Shown here: piece by piece, positions 53,917 to 62,000 of the stretch
How positions within the stretch are numbered: the first letter of the stretch is position 1
How the letters are laid out: each line of letters opens with the position of its first letter
Source: Mesorhizobium sp. B2-7-1
GTDB taxonomy: Bacteria > Pseudomonadota > Alphaproteobacteria > Rhizobiales > Rhizobiaceae
Assembly (NCBI RefSeq): GCF_006440735.1
Contig: NZ_VFUA01000001.1
Location: forward strand, 175,910-239,909
DNA: 64,000 nucleotides
Reading direction: 5' to 3'
Translations under genes and position numbers: made by a program
The notes under the pieces: model-generated
The model's input: only the letters and a program-made list of their open reading frames with translations
What the model was told of the DNA's origin: nothing
Databases searched by the model: none

Positions 53917-56685
53917 TCAATTTCTACCGACGGTGTGAAGCAAGGCAAAGACAACGGCCCCGAACAGGACAAGGCACCCGATCGCTCCGACGGCGCCGGA
54001 ATATCCGATGTAACCGGTGAGCAAGCCCGTCAACACCAGGCCAGCGACGGCGCCGCCTCGCTCCAGCAGGCGCGTCGTTCCGAGTACGACGCTCGACCCG
54101 AGATGCGACAGCCGGCCTTCGGCAAGGTCCATGACCAGCACCGCCTGTGGTCCGCCGGACAGCCCCAATCCGAGCCCGGTTCCTGCGGCGGCGAGAAACA
54201 TGCTTGCGCTCGACGGGAAGGCGGCGGCAACGAGCAGAACTGCGCCCGAGACAACCGACGAAGCGAAGGCGACCAGCGCCGGATTCGAGTATCGTTGCGG
54301 CACTTTATCATGGATAGCCCCGCCAATGATAAGCATCAGGAAAAAGCACATCATGGCGCGGCCGATGCCAGCGGCCGACGACCCCAGTGCATCCATCTGC
54401 AGCGACAGAAGATAGGAGACGAAGACGTGATTTACGATCTCCAGCGGAACGATGATGCCGAAAGCGGTGGCGGCAAAACGCGCGCTGCGCATCGGCGCTA
54501 GAAGGTTGAACGAGAACCGGGTGTCCTCCTGCTCGCCGGTCTGGCGGATGCCGGCGCGGAACTGCGGCACGTAGTGCCAGATCAAAGCGGCTGACACGGC
54601 CATCACCACCGCGCAGACGATGAACACCGCCCGCTGGCCCATCCGGTCGGCGATGATGCCGCCAAGCGCAGTGCCCGCGAAGACTCCGCTGAACATTGCG
54701 GTTCTGATGAGGCCGATCGAGCGCGACCGCACGGCCGGCGGCAGCATGTCCAGAACGTAGTCCTGGCAGGAAAGCGAGGCGAGGACGAAGCCGAGGCCGT
54801 TGAGGGCGAGGCAGGCGATCAGGTGGACGATGTTGCCGGCCGCGAAGAGGCCGACATTGGCGAGCATGCACATGCCGGCACCCGCCAGGAACAGGTTCCT
54901 GTAGCCGAAGCGGCGTTCGAGTGGCCGCGCCAGCGGCGCCCCGAACAGGGTCGCCAGCAGATAGGCGGCCAGTGGCAGGCCGATCACGATGCCGGGGCTT
55001 ATCCAGGTGATCGGGTTGTCAGCGTCCCTCGCGTAGAGCGAGAAGAAGGACAGCGGCAGTTCGTCGGCCATTGCGAAGAGGAAGAGCGGGAGGCGGACGT
55101 CAGATAAGCTGCAGAAACGCAGGACCTCGGCGCCCGATCTGCTAAGCTCGAACCTCCGTCCCAGAGATTCGAGGAGCCTCTCCCTTTCCTCCGGGTTTTG
55201 TCCGGCCAACGCCGATCGCCAGGCCTCCGCAAACATACCATTGAGGCGAACGGCTCTTTCCGAGATCCTATTGGTCAGCCTGCCGATGACGTTCATGCCG
55301 GAGGCGGCCAAGCGCTTGGAGAAATCACTCGCGGCCTGCAGCCCTGCGACATGCTGGAGCCCGTCGATCGGCAGCGTCACCGACGAAGCCATCATCACGA
55401 CCACCAGTTCGAACGCAAAGAGCACGATCACGAGAAGCACGACGCTTAGGTCGAGCAGCATGTCGCGGAACTGCGCCGCAAAATAGAGCGGATCGGTTTC
55501 GGTGACGATCGTTCCGATCGTCTCCCCGTCAAGCAACAGCGGAAATTCCGAGACGCCTTCCGAGGCCGAGCGCTTCTTGCCGATCTCGAGGATTGGCTTC
55601 CCCGGCAGGATCCCCAGATAGGATATCTCCGGAAGGTTCTGCGTCAGATCCTGAAAATAGTCCTGGCCGCCAACCAACTGGTCGAGCGGCACGCCGGCCT
55701 CGATGGCACGCTGTATGTTGGCGTTAGCGACGGTACCAATGAGCTCGGTGCGTTTCGCAATCTCGGGCGAGAAGGATTCGTCGATGCCGAGATAGGCCAC
55801 ATAGGCGAGCGCCAGCGCCGAACCGAACACCATGGCTGCGACCAGCGGCATCAGGCGCCTGGCGATGTTCCTGGCGAGGTCGGTCTCGGCAATGCCGACG
55901 AACCTGACTGAGGCGGCGGCATCGTTGCCAGGCAACGCGTCCGGCGCCGGTGGACCGAATTTTGCGAGTTCCGACAGCGCGGAACGGTAGGCGAGCGACG
56001 CTCGCTCCAGCATCTCCGAAAATTCCGGGAAGGAAGCCGCCGCGGAAGCTTGTTCGTCAGAACCGTCCAGCTGCTTCTCGATCCGCCGCAGTTCGCCGAT
56101 CGGGCCGTGCATCCTAACTCTGAGTGCCAAGTAGGACACCACAGAAAACAGCACGAGCAAGACGGCTGAGACCAGCCCCATGCGCTGCCTGATCGCCCAA
56201 CTGCGCGACTCCAACTCGATCCTCGGGTATGAGGCGACAACGCCAGCTACAGGACTCCCTCCTTCGTCCAGTATCGAGTAGCCGCTGATCAGGTCGGTAT
56301 CGGTTTCGGCGGTCCACCTGCCGTTCGCACTGTCGACCAGGGCGCGGACGATCTCGCGCGGCATCGGTTCGACGTCGCCGGCGAGCGTGGAATCCACCAC
56401 TATCCCCGAAGGATTTATCAGGTGGACGGCCTTGATGAGGGGGTCAGTTTCCCGGGCGCGCAGGAGCAGTTCGGTGGCATTGCGCATCATCGACACCGGA
56501 AGGCCTAGGTCGACGACGGAACGGAAGGGCGCGGCGGTCGAGCCGACGACGACGGAAAGCCGCTGCCTGATCAGGTTCGACAATATGGCGTCATGCTGGA
56601 GAACGGTCAGGATGGACAGGGTCGCGAGAACGATCGCCATGACTGCCGTCAGCGCAAGCCAGATACGCCTAAGCAGCAGCCCCAC
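53917..56685 (-). CDS. Double-sensor/MFS transporter fusion protein
   Basis: 922 aa. Membrane helix at residues 9-30; extracytoplasmic segment about 31-168 (ISGYSILDEGG, resembling PAS/Cache-type sensors); helix 170-190; cytoplasmic stretch to about 278; helix 280-300; second extracytoplasmic segment about 301-408; helix 413-435; HAMP-like and helical linker about 436-525; then a full major-facilitator domain about 530-922 with 11-12 helices and loops such as GGIIADRMGQRA. The start is a GTG at 56685 with AAGGGGGA upstream; an earlier TTG (56739) is less likely. I know of no standard family with this order. The binding protein follows in the same operon. Confidence 0.75.
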   Translation of the reverse strand: MGLLLRRIWLALTAVMAIVLATLSILTVLQHDAILSNLIRQRLSVVVGSTAAPFRSVVDLGLPVSMMRNATELLLRARETDPLIKAVHLINPSGIVVDSTLAGDVEPMPREIVRALVDSANGRWTAETDTDLISGYSILDEGGSPVAGVVASYPRIELESRSWAIRQRMGLVSAVLLVLFSVVSYLALRVRMHGPIGELRRIEKQLDGSDEQASAAASFPEFSEMLERASLAYRSALSELAKFGPPAPDALPGNDAAASVRFVGIAETDLARNIARRLMPLVAAMVFGSALALAYVAYLGIDESFSPEIAKRTELIGTVANANIQRAIEAGVPLDQLVGGQDYFQDLTQNLPEISYLGILPGKPILEIGKKRSASEGVSEFPLLLDGETIGTIVTETDPLYFAAQFRDMLLDLSVVLLVIVLFAFELVVVMMASSVTLPIDGLQHVAGLQAASDFSKRLAASGMNVIGRLTNRISERAVRLNGMFAEAWRSALAGQNPEERERLLESLGRRFELSRSGAEVLRFCSLSDVRLPLFLFAMADELPLSFFSLYARDADNPITWISPGIVIGLPLAAYLLATLFGAPLARPLERRFGYRNLFLAGAGMCMLANVGLFAAGNIVHLIACLALNGLGFVLASLSCQDYVLDMLPPAVRSRSIGLIRTAMFSGVFAGTALGGIIADRMGQRAVFIVCAVVMAVSAALIWHYVPQFRAGIRQTGEQEDTRFSFNLLAPMRSARFAATAFGIIVPLEIVNHVFVSYLLSLQMDALGSSAAGIGRAMMCFFLMLIIGGAIHDKVPQRYSNPALVAFASSVVSGAVLLVAAAFPSSASMFLAAAGTGLGLGLSGGPQAVLVMDLAEGRLSHLGSSVVLGTTRLLERGGAVAGLVLTGLLTGYIGYSGAVGAIGCLVLFGAVVFALLHTVGRN

Positions 56686-56768
56686 GTCCCATCCCCCTTG
56701 GTGACGGCCCACAGTATCTTCGGCCGCCAGAAACAACAAGTTGGAACCTAGACAAACTCCACGGCTTC

Positions 56769-57152
56769 TCAGCGTCCTGATTTGGACGACCTCGATCGAA
56801 CCGACGCTGCAAGGACTGGCAAATTGTGCAGTGCGAGTGCATTAAACCGTGCTGGGCCTTTGATCTTCTTGCCGCCGATCGGGAGAATGCAGCGCTGCAG
56901 CTGCTCCAGCCGGGACTTGTGAGCCCGCAATTGAACGCCGATCTCATGGAGCTTGGCGCGTTTATCGGGGCGTGCCGCAATCAGCTCTTCTTCAAGCCGG
57001 GCAATGTTCTTCCTGGGTGCTTCTGCATCGGCAAACCGCTGTTGCCTGATCCAGCCTCTCACCCAACGTCGCCGAAGCAACCCTAGCTCAGCATTTTCTG
57101 ACGGTTCCGCAGCACCAAGCTCACCGATGGAGTCGTTCTGACTAAGCCGCAT
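56769..57152 (-). CDS. Hypothetical protein, 127 aa, charged and helical
   Basis: The frame opens inside the last codons of the LysR remnant (its ATG is at 57152) with AGGAGA 10 bases ahead, and contains a Lys/Arg/Glu-rich coiled-coil-like stretch (KNIARLEEELIAARPDK, LRAHKSRLEQLQ). No family recognised; it may be real or an artefact of the decayed region. Confidence 0.35.
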   Translation of the reverse strand: MRLSQNDSIGELGAAEPSENAELGLLRRRWVRGWIRQQRFADAEAPRKNIARLEEELIAARPDKRAKLHEIGVQLRAHKSRLEQLQRCILPIGGKKIKGPARFNALALHNLPVLAASVRSRSSKSGR

Positions 57153-57730
57153 CCTCGGAGTTCTCCTGCAATTTGACCAGCAGATAACCGGGATACCGGA
57201 TGACCTGGTCGAACTCGCGAGACACGGTGTCCACGAACTTCATCACGCGCGGGCTGCGGTGCCTTTGTGCCGGGTAGAAAGCGCATAGATCGACCGCTTT
57301 TCCCAATGCCTTTCGGGCGGAACCGGAACCAGCGCACCGGCCGCCACTTCATACTCGATGAAGAAGTCGGGCAGGTAGCTGATCGCTGACCCAATCGCCG
57401 TGAAGTACTTGGTCATCCAGTAGTCATTGACCTTGAATTTGCCGATGTGCCTCGCCTCTGCAAGATCTTGGCCTCGCGGAGCCGCCAACGTTCGGCCAAC
57501 GCTGTTGCGCATGTAGATCGCCGTTCAACCGCTCGATATCAGCCGGTGTTTCGGGCGTTCCGTGCCGGGCCAGGAAGTCGGGGCCGGCGTAAAGCCCGTG
57601 GGAAATCGCGCCTAGCGTTCGACGCATCAAGGTCGAGCTTGGCGGCTCTCCGACGACGATCATGTAATCGAAGCCCGCACGATCAGCTTGTCGTTGGGGA
57701 TGATGACGAAAGTCATATTCCTTGCGGCCA
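57142..57730 (-). pseudogene. Decayed LysR-family regulator, effector domain only
   Basis: Pieces of an LTTR effector domain appear in order but in different frames: MTFVIIPNDKLIVRA (about 57716), GFDYMIVVGEPPSSTLMRRTLG with HGLYAGPDFLARHG, then AISYLPDFFIEYEVAAGALVPV, and finally KFVDTVSREFDQVIRYPGYLL ending at 57142. At least three frameshifts separate them, and the N-terminal helix-turn-helix is missing. It is therefore a pseudogene. Confidence 0.75.
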
Positions 57731-57915
57731 GTCCGGGCAGTATCCAAATGTTTTTCCTGTTCCGACACCGATAGATGGACCAATGTAGCTCGTTTAATAA
57801 ATACGACTCGGTTGGAACGCGATCGTACAGTTTCACGTTGCAACCTTGATCCAATAAAACGAATCAATATTAGGTAGTGCTGATAAAGCATGGCCTACAT
57901 TGCGGGCCGAACGTC

Positions 57916-58815
57916 ATGACTTCTTCTGAAAACCGTCTTGATGCTGCGCCTCATTCAGCAGATGCTGATTTGGACTCTATATTTTCGACGGCCGACGCTT
58001 CGGCGATACGCACCGGGCGGGGAGTGGCCGCGTACTCTCTGTTGCCGGCTGGGCTGCACACCTTTTCGGCCAGTCACCATGTCGTTTATGTCGGCCTTGA
58101 ATCTGCGCCGGGCACGTGCGCCAGACTGGGCGACGGCAAAGCCGAGCGCTATGACGCTCCTGCGGGCGACATCATCGTCAAGCAGGCGGATCTCGAAGCT
58201 GGCCTCCATCTGTCGAAGGCCCGGGAAAGCGCGATCATCGTCTATCCGGATGACAGCCTAAAAGAGCTTGCCCGGCAGCAATTCGGCTCTGACCAAGCCG
58301 AGCTAAGGCCCCCACCTTTCGGTGCTGTGGACCACACCGCCTTGAGCATTGCGCAATTGCTCAAAGCAGAACTGACAAGGGAGCATGGCCCCAGCGAGTT
58401 CTACGTCGAGCGCCTCATTGCGATCCTCGGCGTGCATCTCCTTCACGCTTATGCCGCGCCCGATGACACCGAGCCCCAACCTTTCAAGGGCGGCCTGGCG
58501 CGGAAAGCGACGCGCAGCCTTCAGGACTTCCTGAAGGCCAATCTTGCACAGAAGATCTCCGTCAACGAGCTTGCCGCGCTGGCGAACCTGTCGCCCCGTC
58601 AATTTACACACGCATTCACCAAAACCTTTGGAAAATCGCCGCATCGCTATCTCCTCGATTTGCGGCTCGACCACGCGGCGGGACTTCTCGCGGAGGGGCA
58701 ATTGACGATTGCCGATGTCGCCTATCTCAGCGGTTTCTCCAGCCAGAGCCATCTGACGGCGGCGATGAAAAAGTATCGGGGCATCACGCCGACTCTCTTA
58801 CGCTCCTCATCCTGA
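57916..58815 (+). CDS. AraC-family transcriptional regulator
   Basis: 299-aa regulator. The first 190 residues form a ligand or dimer domain I do not recognise; the C-terminal AraC DNA-binding domain is SVNELAALANLSPRQFTHAFTKTFGKSPHRYLLDLRLDHAAGLL followed by TIADVAYLSGFSSQSHLTAAMKKYRGITP. The start at 57916 is tentative, with a weak ribosome site. Its nearest downstream gene in the same direction is the autotransporter, 230 bases away, a plausible target. Confidence 0.85.
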   Translation: MTSSENRLDAAPHSADADLDSIFSTADASAIRTGRGVAAYSLLPAGLHTFSASHHVVYVGLESAPGTCARLGDGKAERYDAPAGDIIVKQADLEAGLHLSKARESAIIVYPDDSLKELARQQFGSDQAELRPPPFGAVDHTALSIAQLLKAELTREHGPSEFYVERLIAILGVHLLHAYAAPDDTEPQPFKGGLARKATRSLQDFLKANLAQKISVNELAALANLSPRQFTHAFTKTFGKSPHRYLLDLRLDHAAGLLAEGQLTIADVAYLSGFSSQSHLTAAMKKYRGITPTLLRSSS

Positions 58816-59045
58816 AGGCGAACCGGCCTGCCGTTAAGCCTATATTAGTATTGTGCAACAACAACTTGTGCCTTTCATGTAACAGCTTCACTCAAGGGTG
58901 CGCTCGGCCGTAAGCGGGCCGCAGTTTTTTGCAAAACTTCGCCGTTTTTTGAAATACGCAGCAGCGGTTCCATGCCTTGTTTCGACATTGTGCTCTGATT
59001 CATCGGAGCGTGATGCATTATTGCTTGCTAATTTAGGGGGAATAC

Positions 59046-62000
59046 ATGGCTGGGTTGGCCTGCGGCGGGACGATCCACGACCAGAGGGCCGACGACGACG
59101 GCGGCCACGATCCGAGATCGAAAGCCGGGCACCGGCATCCCGGACGCGCATCCTCCCAGGCGCGTTCGGGCCTCCAGGGGCAGCCGGCAAGGCAAGCCGA
59201 CAGGTCTGTTTACTCGCAGCTTCTGCGCGGCGGCCGCATGACCAAATGGAAGGGGCAGGCGGCCAGCTTCGCGCCCAATCTGGCCCAGCTGGTTTCGACG
59301 ACAGCTCCGGCCCTGCGTGGCGCGCGCCTGCCCGTCGCGCTGCTCGTCGGGCTCGGAGCCCTCCCTGCCGGTGCCGCCGATCGTTACTGGGACGTAAACG
59401 GCACGGGAGTGGAGCTCGGCGGGATCGGCTCATGGAACACGTCGTCTCCCTTCTGGAATGAAAGCAGCAACGGCGTGTCGGGTCCGATGGACGTCTGGAA
59501 CAATGCCGCAGGCGACAATGCCATCTTCGACGGCACGGCGGGTGCCGTAACGCTCGGCGGTTCGATCTCGGCAGGCAGCCTGACCTTCAATGTCGGAGGC
59601 TACTCGATTGGCGGCGGCACGCTGACGCTCGCCGGCGCTACGCCGACCGTTTCGGTTGCCGCCGGCACCGCCACCATCAATTCGATAATTGCCGGCAATG
59701 CCGGCCTGACGAAGCTAGGCAGCGGTACGCTGACGCTCGGTGGCGCGAACACCTTCGTTGGTGACGTGAACGTCAATGGGGGTACGCTGTCCCTCGCCGG
59801 TTCCGGCACGTATACCGGCAATATCAACCTGAACAGCGGCTTCCTGAACGTCGCTAACGACGCGGCGCTCGGCAATTCGAGCAATGGAATTTTCACCACC
59901 GCAGGGACGCAGCTGACGATTAACGGCGCTCTCAGTGGAAGCCGCGTCGTCACGCTTGGCGCCGGGGGACAAACCACCATCGCAGGTGTCGGCGCCGCCT
60001 CCACGTACTACACGGGCGCCGGTGGCCTTACGGCTTTCAGGACATCACTGACCAACAACGCCAACGACTATGCCGGACAGACAACAATCCAAGTCAGTAC
60101 CAGCGACAACATCACTTTCAGCTCAGTCGGCAATCTTGGCGAAGTGAGTGCGCTCGGGGCTGGTGCCGGCTCGAATGGAACCATTATCGTTCAGCGCATA
60201 AACGGCGCCACCGGCACACTCTCCTATGTCGGGACCGGAAGCGATTCCAACCGGGATTGGTCTTTGCCCACCACGGGCGGCAACCTGTCTTTCGTGAACA
60301 GCGGCACGGGAACCCTGATCTTACGAGGGAACATCGCGCTCGGTGGCCCGGCTGGCACAGGGGTCGGCTTCGCGGCCAATTCCGCGGACCTGCAGCTCCT
60401 GGGGCAAATCAGCGGCAGTCTCGGCAGCGTCTCCTTTTCAGGCAGTAGCAATACACGCACCATAACGCTCGGCGACTCCAACAGCTTCAACGCACCAGCA
60501 TCGATCGGTTCGGTCACCGTCAAAGCGGGCGTGCTGGCCAATGGTGGGGCGAACAGCTCGCTCGGCGCCGGGACGAGCGTGAATTTGGCCAATGGCGGTG
60601 TTCTAAGCTATACGGGCGGCGCCGCCTCCAGCAACCGGACCTGGACGGTTTCGGCCAACGCCAACGGCACGATAAACAACGACAGCACGACGGGCGCTCT
60701 GACGCTAAGTGGCGCTGCCACGCTCAATACCAATTCAACCCTCACCTTCGGCGGCTCCTATACGGGCGGTCCCAATACCTTCTCGGGCGTGATCTCCGGC
60801 TCGGGCAACCTCGCCAGCAACGGCGCCGGCGTCTGGGAACTCACCGGCGCCAGCACCCGCACTGGCGGCATAACGGTGGACGGCGGAACGCTGCGCGCGG
60901 GAAGCGCCTTAGCCTTCGGCACGACCACGACGGTGACCGTCAACAACGGCACGCTGGACTTGAACAATTTCAACCTGGCGGCCACGAGTCTGGCCGGAAC
61001 CGGCGGAACGATCGCCCTTGGGAGTGGAACCCTGACGGTCAATTCCGCGTCCGGCGGCACGACGTTTGCCGGGAGCATTACAGGCACCGGTGGGCTTACC
61101 AAACAGGGCGCGAGCACTCTGACGCTGACCGGCGCCAACACCTACAACGGCACGACCAACGTCAGTGGCGGCACGCTGGCGCTGGACTTCTCGGCGGCCA
61201 GCGCGCCGGCGACCGACATCATTTCCAGCGCCTCCACCCTGAACATGGCCGGGGGCACGTTGAAGGTGACAGGCTCGGCGGGCCAGACGCAAAGTTTCGC
61301 CGCGACCAACATCACCGCGGGGGGCAACACCATCGCGGGATCGGGAAACGTGACCCTCAATCTCGGCGCGATCAACCGGTCCAGCGGCCTCGTCAATTTC
61401 GTCCTGCCCACCACCGGCAGCATCACGACCACGCCGAGTACGGTTCTGGGCGGCTGGGCCACAGTCACCACAGGCGTCACGACCGACTACGCCCAGGTTG
61501 ATGGTGCCGGCAACATCATCGCACGCGTCAGCTATGCGACCAAGGACGATGCGGGCACCTGGATAACGGGGGATGTCGTCAGCGACGAGGGCGGCAACGC
61601 CAATACGCCTTACTTCGGCGCGGTCGGGAGCAATGTCCAACTCGGTGGCTTAAAGTATACGGTCGCGCGGTCAAGCACTGTGACGATCGGCGTCGGCAAC
61701 ACACTGGGCGTGGATGGCACCATCATCGTCTCCTCGTCGGTCGGCAACAATGCGCAGACAATAACCGGCGGGCAACTGACCGGCCCTGCAGGTGGCGGTA
61801 CGCTCGGCGTGCTGCAGAATAGCACCGGCAACTACACCATCGCGTCGACCATCGTCGACAACGGTGGTGGCGGGACCGGGTTCACCAAGGCGGGCACGGG
61901 GCTTGTCACGCTTTCCGGGTCAAATACCTATTCCGGGGCTACGATCGTGAGCGGAGGCACGCTGTCCGTCAACACGATCGCGAATGGCGGCTCGGCAAGC

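Noticed and set aside
58898..59461. 187-codon frame overlapping the autotransporter start
   Set aside because: It becomes Arg/Pro-rich after the first 50 residues and runs out of phase with the strong ribosome site and signal peptide of the autotransporter.
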